Of a stretch of 20,866 nucleotides of DNA, positions 14,169 to 20,866 are shown one piece after another. The notes beneath the pieces were generated by a model, which was not told where the DNA came from, ran no database searches, and saw nothing but the letters and a program-made list of their open reading frames with translations. Position 1 is the stretch's first letter. Each line of letters starts with the position of its first letter. The stretch comes from DASWHF01 sp036393295. Lineage in GTDB: Bacteria; Pseudomonadota; Gammaproteobacteria; Acidiferrobacterales; UBA6901. Location of the stretch: NCBI GenBank assembly GCA_036393295.1, contig DASWHF010000171.1, positions 1-20,866 on the forward strand, written 5' to 3'. Position numbers and translations under genes: made by a program.

Positions 14169-15773
14169 ATGCCGCGCGGCCTGTCGATGCGCACCACGCT
14201 GGGTTTGACCATCGCATTGATGGGCCTGCTGGGCCTGCTGCTGGCGCTGACGACCGGCGAGATCTACCGTCGCCTGGCCGTGGAGAATCAGCGCGGCGCC
14301 CTGGCCGAGCTGATCCGCTATTCGGTCAACGACCGGCTGCGCGAGCTCGAGGCCCATTCGCGCGATCTCGGGATGGCGCTGCAAAGCACCACGGGGTTTC
14401 GCCGCGCCTTCGATAATCGCAAACCCGCCGCGCTGGCGGCGCTGCTCGACAGCCAGTTCCATCAATATTTCGTCACCGCCGAGGTCATCACGCTCAGGCA
14501 GCTGGTGGTCTACGACAACGACCTCGGCCTGCTGAGCGTCGCGACCGCCGACCCCTCCGCGGTCGCCGGACCGTCGTCCTGCCCGGAGCTCGTCGAGCGC
14601 GCGCGGCGGCGCGCCGGTCCCGAGCGCCTCCAGGTCGTGTCCGATCTGTGCGTGATCGACGGCGCGCCGCGGTTCGCGGTGATGGTGCCGGTCGGCGGCC
14701 TGCGCGTGCGCGGCTATCTGGCGGTGGTCAGCGATCCGGTCGACAGCCTGACACCGATCGAAACGCGGCTCGGCATCCCGATGCGGCTGACGGTCGCGGA
14801 CACCCATGAGCTCTACCGCTCCGCCGACTGGCCGCCGCCCCAGGCCATGCACAATGCGCTGGTGGCGAGCTACCCCCTGGCCTCGCACGGCGGCGACACC
14901 GCGTTCAAGGTCTGGGCGATGAACGACATGCAGGCCTTCCAAGCCGGCCTCACGCACACGCGCTACCTGGTGATGCTCATCGCCGGCGCGGCCACGGTGC
15001 TGGGCGTGCTGCTGGCGCTGGTGGTCATGGACCGCACCGCGCTCAAGCCGCTCAAGCGGCTGACCGCGCAGATCCGTCGCGTGCAGAAGGACCGCAGCCA
15101 GCTCGGCGAGCAGGTGGCGAGCGGCGGGATCGCCGAGATCAGCGAGCTGGCGCGGGAGTTCAACCGCATGACCACCGAGCTGCGCCATCTGTACCGTACC
15201 ATGGAGCTGATGGCCTTCACCGACAGCCTCACGCGCCTGCCGAACCGCATGCGCTTCCACGACTCGCTGCAGGAGCTCACTCATCTGAAGGCGGCCAACC
15301 AGCCGTTCGCGCTGCTGCTCATGGACCTCGACCGCTTCAAGATGGTCAACGATACCCTCGGCCATCACGCCGGCGACCAGATCCTGCTGGAGGTCAGCGA
15401 CCGACTGAGCGGCGTGCTGCGCGGCTCGGACACGGTCGCGCGCCTCGACGACGAGGCCGGGCGCGCGTCCGACGGCCGCATGGTCGCGCGCCTCGGCGGC
15501 GACGAGTTCGCCGCGATCCTGCCGGCGGTGCGCAACAATGAGGACGCCGAGGTGGTGGCGCGCAAGCTGCTCGCCGCCATGGAGCCGCCGTTCCTGGTCG
15601 ACGGCCAGCCGATCCACGTCGGCATGAGCATCGGCATCGCCCTGCACCCGCAGCACGGCGGCGACAACGACACCCTCATGCGCCGCGCCGACGCCGCCAT
15701 GTACCACGCCAAGCAGAACGGCCGGGGCTTCGCCTTCTGCGACGAAACCAGTGAGCAGGCCAGCCTAATCTGA
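14169..15773 (+). CDS. Membrane diguanylate cyclase (sensor-HAMP-GGDEF)
   Basis: 534 residues. TM1 (about 7-30) precedes a periplasmic sensor region of about 235 residues with no family I can name. TM2 (about 265-287) leads into a HAMP linker (about 288-340). A GGDEF domain (about 350-525) follows, with FTDSLTRLPNRMRF, DLDRFKMVNDTLGHHAGD and an intact GGDEF at 443-447, so c-di-GMP synthesis is expected. No EAL domain is present. An RxxD inhibitory-type motif is at 418-421, but about 16 extra residues separate it from GGDEF, and a second RxxD (432-435) lies within them. GAGGAG 7 bases upstream supports the 14169 start. It follows the rhodanese gene by 13 bp. The last 9 bp overlap the converging hydrolase gene. 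Confidence 0.92.
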   Translation: MPRGLSMRTTLGLTIALMGLLGLLLALTTGEIYRRLAVENQRGALAELIRYSVNDRLRELEAHSRDLGMALQSTTGFRRAFDNRKPAALAALLDSQFHQYFVTAEVITLRQLVVYDNDLGLLSVATADPSAVAGPSSCPELVERARRRAGPERLQVVSDLCVIDGAPRFAVMVPVGGLRVRGYLAVVSDPVDSLTPIETRLGIPMRLTVADTHELYRSADWPPPQAMHNALVASYPLASHGGDTAFKVWAMNDMQAFQAGLTHTRYLVMLIAGAATVLGVLLALVVMDRTALKPLKRLTAQIRRVQKDRSQLGEQVASGGIAEISELAREFNRMTTELRHLYRTMELMAFTDSLTRLPNRMRFHDSLQELTHLKAANQPFALLLMDLDRFKMVNDTLGHHAGDQILLEVSDRLSGVLRGSDTVARLDDEAGRASDGRMVARLGGDEFAAILPAVRNNEDAEVVARKLLAAMEPPFLVDGQPIHVGMSIGIALHPQHGGDNDTLMRRADAAMYHAKQNGRGFAFCDETSEQASLI

Positions 15774-16433
15774 CGCGCGCGCGGGCACGGCCGGCGCCAG
15801 CGCCTCGACCAGCGCCTGTTTCAAATCATTCAATTGCCGGTGGAAGAAATGCCCCGCGCCCGGCACCACGGTGAGCCGCGGCGGCGGCACGAGCGCCGCC
15901 GCCCAGCGTTCGACGTCGCCGTAAGCCACCACCTCGTCGGCGTCGCCCTGCACCACCAGCCATGGACAGGCCGGGCGCGGAAGCGCGGCGAAGTCGTACA
16001 TCGCCACCGGCGGCGCGACACTCACGAGCTGCGCGACCGGCAGGCGCGCCGCCGCGCGCGCGGCGACATAGGCGCCGAAAGAAAAGCCCGCCAGCCACAA
16101 TGCGTCGTCCGGGCGGCGCGCCCGCGCCCATTCGACCACCGCCCGCAGGTCGTCGGTCTCGCCGATGCCGCGATCGTAGCTGCCGCCGCTCGCGCCCACG
16201 CCGCGGAAATTGAAGCGCACGGTGCGGGCGCCGAGCTCGCCCAACGCGCGCGCGAGCATGTGCACGACCTTGTTGTGCAGGCTGCCGCCGTGCAGCGAGT
16301 GTGGATGGCAGATCACCGCCGTGACGGCGCGCGCCGCCTCCGGCGCCGGGCAGGCGAGCAGCACCTCGATCTCCCCGGCCGGGCCGGGCAGGCGTGTGAT
16401 CGAACCGTCGCAGGGAAAACCGGGCGCCGTCAT
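15765..16433 (-). CDS. Alpha/beta-fold hydrolase
   Basis: 222 residues. The fold shows ICHPHSLHGGSLHNKVV (41-57), NFRGVGASGGSYDRG (75-89), the nucleophile elbow GFSFGA with S118, an acid residue in VQGDADEVV (D164 or D166) and H195 in GAGHFFH, a complete Ser-Asp-His triad. This belongs to the small dienelactone-hydrolase-like family often annotated only as alpha/beta hydrolase; the substrate cannot be named. It begins 10 bp after the antiporter stop, so it is the last gene of the GST-ubiD-antiporter-hydrolase series. Its stop overlaps the 3' end of the diguanylate cyclase gene by 9 bp on the opposite strand. It has no signal peptide and is presumably cytoplasmic. Confidence 0.87.
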   Translation of the reverse strand: MTAPGFPCDGSITRLPGPAGEIEVLLACPAPEAARAVTAVICHPHSLHGGSLHNKVVHMLARALGELGARTVRFNFRGVGASGGSYDRGIGETDDLRAVVEWARARRPDDALWLAGFSFGAYVAARAAARLPVAQLVSVAPPVAMYDFAALPRPACPWLVVQGDADEVVAYGDVERWAAALVPPPRLTVVPGAGHFFHRQLNDLKQALVEALAPAVPARASD

Positions 16434-16443
16434 GCGTGCGCGC

Positions 16444-17445
16444 TCAATGCGCCAGTATCGCGAAATAGGCCGCGTAGCACAGGCCGTTGAAGATCAGGTG
16501 GTAGGGTCGCAACGTGCCGCGCCGCACCCGGTAGAAAAGGTAGATACTGGCCGTAAGCGTCAGCGCCAGGCCGAGCAGCACCTCGGGACGCGGCTCCCAG
16601 GGCGTGAGCATGATGCCCATGGCCGGCAGCAGGCTGCCCTGGAACATCATGGCGCCGGTGATGTTGCCGAAGGCGAGCGTGTCGCGGCCGCGGCGGATCC
16701 ACAGGATACTGTTCACCTTCTCCGGCATCTCGGTCGCCACCGGTATGATCAGCAGCGACAGCACCAGCGCCGACACGCCGATCCGGGCCGACAGGTCCTC
16801 GACGCCGTGCACGAAACCCTTGGCGCCGAGGATGATCAGGGAGAGACCGAGCGCCACCTGGAGGACGATGACCGCGATGTGGTCGGGCAGGCGGATCCGG
16901 CTCAGGTACAGCGCGTCGTCGGCCGCGGTCGCGTGGCCGTCGGCGACGAGCCTGGCCGAGGCGCGGACGGTCAGCAGCAGATACAGGAAATAGATCAGCA
17001 CCAGCGACAGCGCGATCAACCCGCGCACGAAGCCGAGCGAATGCGGCACGAAGATCGCCGCGGTCGCCAGCCCGAAGGCGAACAGGAACCACGACAGGTC
17101 GCGGTCGATGCCGCTGCGCTCCGGCCGCAACTGGCCGCTCCAACCGCGCTTGTTGGCCGCGAACACCGCGACCAGGAACAGCGCCAGGCTGGAGAGCATC
17201 ATCGGCGCACCGAGGATCGCGCCGACCGCCACGTCCTGGCCGAGCTCGGGATTGCGCGCCGATACCGCGAGCGCCACCATCGGCACCATCGCCTCCGGCA
17301 TCGCCGTGCCGACCGCCGCGAACACCGAGCCGGTCACGCCCTCGGAGATCTTCAGCCGCTCGCCGAGATGCTCGAGTGCGTTGGTGAACAGTTCCGCTCC
17401 GGCGAGGATCACCAGCAGGGCGAACAGCAGCACGGCGATGGTCAT
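16444..17445 (-). CDS. Sodium/calcium exchanger family membrane antiporter
   Basis: 333 residues with about ten TM helices. The two alpha-repeats of the CaCA superfamily are clear: GSVFAAVGTAMPEAMVPM (39-56, E51) and IPVATEMPEKVNSI (234-247, E242), the latter followed by FGNITGAMMFQGSL. The paired PE motifs carry the ion-binding acidic residues. Unlike YrbG-type sequences, GTS is replaced by GTA/VAT before each PE, so ion choice is uncertain; Ca2+/H+ or Ca2+/Na+ exchange at the inner membrane is the family expectation. A charged loop of about 25 residues (164-188) separates the halves. It lies 21 bp after ubiD and 10 bp before the hydrolase gene, in the same direction. Confidence 0.9.
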   Translation of the reverse strand: MTIAVLLFALLVILAGAELFTNALEHLGERLKISEGVTGSVFAAVGTAMPEAMVPMVALAVSARNPELGQDVAVGAILGAPMMLSSLALFLVAVFAANKRGWSGQLRPERSGIDRDLSWFLFAFGLATAAIFVPHSLGFVRGLIALSLVLIYFLYLLLTVRASARLVADGHATAADDALYLSRIRLPDHIAVIVLQVALGLSLIILGAKGFVHGVEDLSARIGVSALVLSLLIIPVATEMPEKVNSILWIRRGRDTLAFGNITGAMMFQGSLLPAMGIMLTPWEPRPEVLLGLALTLTASIYLFYRVRRGTLRPYHLIFNGLCYAAYFAILAH

Positions 17446-17466
17446 AAAGAGTGGTGTTCCCCGGCC

Positions 17467-18933
17467 CTACCCGATTCCAAGCTCGGCCCATAAAGCATCG
17501 ACGCGCGCCTTGACCTCGGGCGACATGGCGATCGGCCGGCCCCATTCGCGCCGGGTCTCGCCCGGCCACTTGTGGGTCGCGTCGAAGCCGATCTTCGATC
17601 CGAGGCCGGCCACCGGGCTGGCGAAGTCGAGATAGTCGATCGGCGTGTTCTCGACGATGGTGCAGTCGCGCGCCGGGTCGAGGCGCGTGCTCAAGGCCCA
17701 GATGACGTCGCGCCAGTCGCGCACGTTGACGTCGTCGTCGGTGACAATGACGAACTTGGTGTACATGAACTGGCGCAGGAAGGACCAGACACCGAACATC
17801 ACGCGCTTGGCGTGGCCGGGATACTGCTTGCGCAGGCTCACCACCGCCACGCGGTAGGAGCAGCCTTCCGGCGGCAGATAGAAGTCGACGATCTCGGGGA
17901 ACTGCTTCTGCAGCAGCGGCACGAACACTTCGTTCAGCGCCACGCCCAGCACCGACGGCTCGTCGGGCGGCCGGCCGGTATAGGTGCTGTGGTAGATCGG
18001 ATCGCGGCGGTGGGTGATGCGCTCGACCGTGAAAACCGGAAACCGCTCGACCTCGTTGTAGTAACCGGTGTGATCGCCGAACGGCCCCTCGTCGGCCTCT
18101 TCGCCGGGCGCGAGATAGCCTTCCAGCACGAACTCGGCGCTCGCCGGCACCTGTAAATCGTTCGTCTGACAGGTGACGACCTCGGTGCGCGCGCCGCGCA
18201 GCAGCCCCGCGAACTGGTATTCCGACAGCGTGTCCGGCACCGGTGTCACCGCCGCGAGAATGGTCGCCGGATCGGCGCCGAGCGCCACCGCCAGCGGGAA
18301 GCGCTCACCCGGCCGCGCCGCGCGGAAATCGCGGTAGTCGAGCGCGCCGCCGCGGTGGGCCAGCCAGCGCATGATGAGCTTGTTGCGGCCGATCAGCTGC
18401 TGCCGGTAGATGCCGAGGTTCTGACGCTCCTTGTGCGGCCCGCGCGTGACCGTCAGCCCCCAGGTGATGAGCGGTCCGGCGTCGCCCGGCCAGCAGGTCT
18501 GAATCGGCAGGCGCGCGAGGTCGACGTCGTCGGCCTCGATGACCACCTCCTGGACCGGCGCCGACTTGCGTTCGCGCACCGGCATGTTCAGCACCTGCCT
18601 GTAGCTCGGCAGCTTTTCCCACAGATCCTTGAAGCCCTTGGGCGGGTCCGGCTCCTTCAGGAAGGCCAGCAGCCGCCCGACATCGCGCAGCGCCTCGACC
18701 GAGTCGGCGCCCATGCCGAGCGCCACGCGTTGCGGCGTGCCGAACAGATTGCCGAGCACCGGAATGGTATGGCCCTTGGGTCGTTCGAACAGCAACGCCG
18801 GCCCGGCGGCGCGCAGCGTGCGGTCGCAGATCTCGGTCATTTCCAGATACGGATCGACCTCGACGCCGACGCGCTTCAACTCGCCGCGACCTTCGAGCTG
18901 ATCGATGAAGTCGCGCAGGTCACGATATCGCAT
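17467..18933 (-). CDS. ubiD: 4-hydroxy-3-polyprenylbenzoate decarboxylase
   Basis: 488 residues, full length for UbiD. It removes the carboxyl group from 3-polyprenyl-4-hydroxybenzoate in ubiquinone synthesis using prenylated FMN made by UbiX, which is not in the window. The N-terminus MRYRDLRDFIDQLEGRGELKRV is diagnostic. NLGIYRQQLIGRNKLIMRW (about 172-190) lines the cofactor site, and DEGPFGDHTGYYN (about 280-292) contains the catalytic Glu. The C-terminal FVIVTDDDVNVRDW and FDATHKWPGE blocks are also typical. It lies 50 bp downstream of the GST gene, with a 15-codon ORF between. It is separated from ubiC-ubiA by the GST and a repeat. Confidence 0.97.
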   Translation of the reverse strand: MRYRDLRDFIDQLEGRGELKRVGVEVDPYLEMTEICDRTLRAAGPALLFERPKGHTIPVLGNLFGTPQRVALGMGADSVEALRDVGRLLAFLKEPDPPKGFKDLWEKLPSYRQVLNMPVRERKSAPVQEVVIEADDVDLARLPIQTCWPGDAGPLITWGLTVTRGPHKERQNLGIYRQQLIGRNKLIMRWLAHRGGALDYRDFRAARPGERFPLAVALGADPATILAAVTPVPDTLSEYQFAGLLRGARTEVVTCQTNDLQVPASAEFVLEGYLAPGEEADEGPFGDHTGYYNEVERFPVFTVERITHRRDPIYHSTYTGRPPDEPSVLGVALNEVFVPLLQKQFPEIVDFYLPPEGCSYRVAVVSLRKQYPGHAKRVMFGVWSFLRQFMYTKFVIVTDDDVNVRDWRDVIWALSTRLDPARDCTIVENTPIDYLDFASPVAGLGSKIGFDATHKWPGETRREWGRPIAMSPEVKARVDALWAELGIG

Positions 18934-18939
18934 GGCGGC

Positions 18940-18987
18940 TCAAGCCTTGCGGCGCCGGGCGTCGGAGCGCGTCAGGCGCGGCGTCAT
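18940..18987 (-). CDS. Possible 15-codon coupling ORF between the GST and ubiD genes
   Basis: The GST stop TGA overlaps an ATG (ATGA junction), which opens a frame of 15 codons, MTPRLTRSDARRRKA, ending 6 bases before the ubiD ATG. The peptide is very basic and resembles no domain that I know. Its position could couple translation of GST to ubiD, whose own SD is weak. It may equally be a chance ORF in GC-rich DNA. Confidence 0.2.
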   Translation of the reverse strand: MTPRLTRSDARRRKA

Positions 18988-19598
18988 TGCTTCCGCATCT
19001 CCGGCGGCAGCGTCTCGCGGAAGCCCGGGCGCCGGTTGATGGCGGCATGCCATTCGCCGAGCCGGGGGTGGCGCTTGCGCCAGTCGTGCGCATAGCGGAA
19101 ATCCATGTAATCGAAGGCCGTCGCCATGGCGATGTCGGCCAGGCTGAAGCGGTCGCCGACCAGGTATTGACCGGCGGGCAGGCCGCGGTCGGCGTAGGCC
19201 AGCGCCTGCGCGACCTTGACCTCCTGCTTGCTCACCGCCTCGGGCAGCTGCTTGTCCGGAAAGCGCCGCAGCTCCAGCATGCGCAGCACCACGGCATCGA
19301 GTATGCCCTGGCTCAGGGCCTGCCAGCGCAATACCTGCCAGCGCGGCTCGCCGCTGGCCGGGACCAGCGGCTCGCCCTTCAGGCTGTCCAGGTACTCGCA
19401 GATCAGCGGCGAGTCGAACAGCACCTCGCCGTCGTCGCGCTCCAGCACCGGCACCTTGCCGAGCGGGTTCAGCGCCGGCACCCGGCTGCCGGGATCGGAC
19501 GGGCCCTGGACGATGAACTCGCAGGGAATGTCCTTCTCCCGCAGCACGATGCGGACCTTGCGCACATAGGGCGAGGTGAGTGAACCGTAGAGCTTCAT
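18984..19598 (-). CDS. yibF: Glutathione S-transferase, YibF-like
   Basis: 204 residues. The N-terminal thioredoxin-like domain begins MKLYGSLTSPYVRKVRI, with S9 at the usual glutathione-activating position. It contains NPLGKVPVLE with the cis-Pro and FDSPLICEYLD, whose D-S binds the glutathione gamma-glutamyl group. The helical C-terminal domain (about 85-200) includes LVGDRFSLADIAMATAFDYMDFR, the GST N-capping/hydrophobic-staple region. Similarity to E. coli YibF is evident from SPYVRK, NPLGKVPVL and DSPLI. The substrate is unknown. A GGAGG SD lies just upstream. A REPIN-like repeat ends 14 bp before the start codon. It is first in a run with ubiD, the antiporter and the hydrolase. Confidence 0.92.
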   Translation of the reverse strand: MKLYGSLTSPYVRKVRIVLREKDIPCEFIVQGPSDPGSRVPALNPLGKVPVLERDDGEVLFDSPLICEYLDSLKGEPLVPASGEPRWQVLRWQALSQGILDAVVLRMLELRRFPDKQLPEAVSKQEVKVAQALAYADRGLPAGQYLVGDRFSLADIAMATAFDYMDFRYAHDWRKRHPRLGEWHAAINRRPGFRETLPPEMRKQ

Positions 19599-19612
19599 GG
19601 CGCCTCCTTAAC

Positions 19613-19740
19613 TGATCCGATCGGAAAATAGTGCGCTGGGTTTTCTCCCTCTCCCTCCGGGAGAGGGCCGGGGTGAGGGCCGGCAGCGGCAAAACCGCCC
19701 TCATCCTGTCCTTCTCCCGGAGGGAGAAGGGACCCTGTAG
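19613..19740 (-). repeat. REPIN/MITE-like repeat, copy 2 (upstream of the GST gene)
   Basis: Read on the minus strand, this matches copy 1 (10261-10407) almost base for base through both hairpins: CCTTCTCCC/GGGAGAAGG (19710-19730) and CCCTCTCCC/GGGAGAGGG (19647-19667). The 24-base flank GCGCACTATTTTCCGATCGGATCA (19613-19636) corresponds to the copy 1 flank. The distal end is more diverged: similarity beyond 19738 fades, though GTGCACACC near 19745-19753 may be a decayed counterpart of GTGCGCACT in copy 1. It lies between ubiA and the GST gene. No transposase is nearby. Confidence 0.88.
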
Positions 19741-19851
19741 ACACCGGTGTGCACCGTTTACCATTCTCGTCAGTAACTCAAGAACATGTCGTTGGATTCT
19801 GGTGGTGAATCTTAACGCACCCGGAAGCAGAAACGCAGCACCTCGGCCTAC

Positions 19852-20727
19852 TCAGGGGCCGACCCAATAATCGACGGCGAGGCCGGCGAACACCGCCAGC
19901 CCGAACCAGTTGTTGCTCAGGAAGGCGCGAAAACAGGCGTCCCGGTCGCGCCCGTGTATCAACCACTGCTGGTACTCGGCGAGCGTCGCGGCGGCGATCA
20001 GGCCCAGGAAATACACCCAGCCGCGCCCGCCCAGCATTCCCGCCCACACCAGCAGGATCAGCGTCGCGGCATGGAACAGCTGCACCCACAGCCGGTCCCA
20101 GCGCCCGAACAGGATCGCCGTCGACTTGACGCCGATCCTGACGTCGTCGTCGCGGTCCACCATGGCGTATTCGGTGTCGTAGGCCAGCGCCCAGAACACC
20201 GTGGCCGCGAACAGCACCCAGGCGAGCGCCGGCACCGTGCCGGTCTGGGCGGCGAAGGCCATCGGCACGCCCCAGCCGAAGGCGGCCCCGAGCCAGGCCT
20301 GGGGCAGATGGGTGTGGCGTTTGGTGAAGGGATAGATCACGGCGAGCAGCGCGCCGCCGAACGAGAGCGCGACGGTCAGCGGATTCATCAGCAGCACCAG
20401 GCCGAAGGCGGCGAGGCTTAAGACCGCGAACAGCACCAGCGCCTCGCGCGGGCTGACGCGGCCGGCGGCGATCGACCGGTCGCGGGTGCGCGCGACGTGC
20501 GGATCGAAGTCGCGGTCGGCGTAGTCGTTGATGACGCAGCCGGCCGAACGCATCAGCACCACGCCCGCCACGAACACGAACAGCACCAGGGCGTCGGGCG
20601 CGCCGTCGCCCGCGAACCACAGCGCCCAGAGCGTCGGCCACAACAGCAGGAAGATGCCGATCGGCCGATCGAGACGCATCAGCCGCGCGTACTCGCCCAG
20701 CCGTTCGGCGATGCGCGTCACCGGCAT
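19852..20727 (-). CDS. ubiA: 4-hydroxybenzoate polyprenyltransferase
   Basis: 291 residues with about nine TM helices. It prenylates 4-hydroxybenzoate at the inner membrane, the second step of ubiquinone synthesis after UbiC. Both Mg/diphosphate-binding Asp-rich motifs are intact: NDYADRDFD (67-75) followed by HVARTRDRSI, and YDTEYAMVDRDDD (183-195) followed by IGVKSTA. The start RLDRPIGIFLLLWPTLWAL (18-36) and the end LSNNWFGLAVFAGLAVDY are family-typical. The start codon lies inside the ubiC 3' end with a 10-bp overlap, so the pair is translationally coupled. The gene is followed by a repeat-bearing 253-bp gap before the GST gene. Confidence 0.97.
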   Translation of the reverse strand: MPVTRIAERLGEYARLMRLDRPIGIFLLLWPTLWALWFAGDGAPDALVLFVFVAGVVLMRSAGCVINDYADRDFDPHVARTRDRSIAAGRVSPREALVLFAVLSLAAFGLVLLMNPLTVALSFGGALLAVIYPFTKRHTHLPQAWLGAAFGWGVPMAFAAQTGTVPALAWVLFAATVFWALAYDTEYAMVDRDDDVRIGVKSTAILFGRWDRLWVQLFHAATLILLVWAGMLGGRGWVYFLGLIAAATLAEYQQWLIHGRDRDACFRAFLSNNWFGLAVFAGLAVDYWVGP

Positions 20728-20866
20728 GGCGGCAGGTCGGCGAGAAAGATCTCGCTCACCAGCAGCGGCTTGGCGTGCAGCCGGAACACCGAGCGCCGTC
20801 CCCAGACCTCGGCCGGGCGCGGCGTGAGGCGCGCCGTCGCGCGCGGATACAGACTGTCGCGCGGCG
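20718..20866 (-). CDS. ubiC: Chorismate pyruvate-lyase, C-terminal part (runs off the window)
   Basis: Only the last 48 residues are present. The end VWGRRSVFRLHAKPLLVSE followed by IFLADLPPCR is the conserved UbiC C-terminus, with R and E residues that bind the 4-hydroxybenzoate product. UbiC releases pyruvate from chorismate to make 4-hydroxybenzoate, which UbiA then prenylates. The stop TGA (20718-20720) lies within the first codons of ubiA. The 5' part lies beyond the right edge, so the truncation is due to the window and is not a mutation. Confidence 0.9.
   Translation of the reverse strand, partial: PRDSLYPRATARLTPRPAEVWGRRSVFRLHAKPLLVSEIFLADLPPCR

Noticed and set aside
14127..15707. 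526-codon minus-strand frame opposite the diguanylate cyclase
   Set aside because: It is His/Arg/Ala-rich with no motif, while the plus strand carries an intact GGDEF protein.
20718..20866. Possible ubiC pseudogene because only 48 residues are seen
   Set aside because: The frame stays open to the window edge with a normal UbiC C-terminus. The truncation comes from the window boundary.

Overview
This 20.9 kb window is GC-rich chromosomal DNA from a ubiquinone-making, glutathione-using Gram-negative bacterium. The gene set (ubiC-ubiA, ubiD, prlC, srkA, gor next to a gamma-carbonic anhydrase, a tandem glycine riboswitch, a Fur site, and porin- and SH3-anchor-type envelope proteins) points to a gammaproteobacterium. 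A rhodanese gene and dispersed REP-like repeats would suit an environmental, perhaps sulfur-cycling lineage, but the genus cannot be fixed from this sequence. Nearly all DNA is coding. I see no tRNA, rRNA, CRISPR array, phage or transposase gene.

Layout. 1-260: a tandem glycine riboswitch with its promoter on the minus strand, whose target gene lies before base 1. 369-1367 (-): secreted CARDB-type protein. 1579-4023 (-): three-gene operon of outer-membrane porin, periplasmic FMN-binding protein and inner-membrane PepSY-TM protein, behind a Fur-like operator in a strikingly AT-rich promoter. 4276-5091 (+): lone PhnD-type periplasmic binding protein. 5135-9116 (-): prlC, SH3-anchor protein, periplasmic DUF4124-glutaredoxin and xthA. 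9211-12292 (+): srkA, then gor overlapping a gamma-carbonic anhydrase gene. 12541-13386 (-): aroE. 13727-15773 (+): secreted rhodanese and a membrane diguanylate cyclase. 15765-20866 (-): alpha/beta hydrolase, Ca2+/cation antiporter, ubiD, yibF-like GST, ubiA and the 3' end of ubiC.

How it fits together. The ubi genes supply three steps from chorismate into ubiquinone: pyruvate release, prenylation and decarboxylation. gor, the GST and the periplasmic glutaredoxin are thiol/glutathione functions. The most system-like locus is the Fur-controlled porin/FMN protein/PepSY operon: one component per envelope layer, which suggests a reductive metal (iron) acquisition chain. A second unusual signal is a pair of ~130-150 bp REPIN/MITE-like repeats. 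Both sit in the same orientation directly upstream of glutathione-related genes (gor and the GST), and both share a conserved 24-base flank ending in CCGATCGGATCA.
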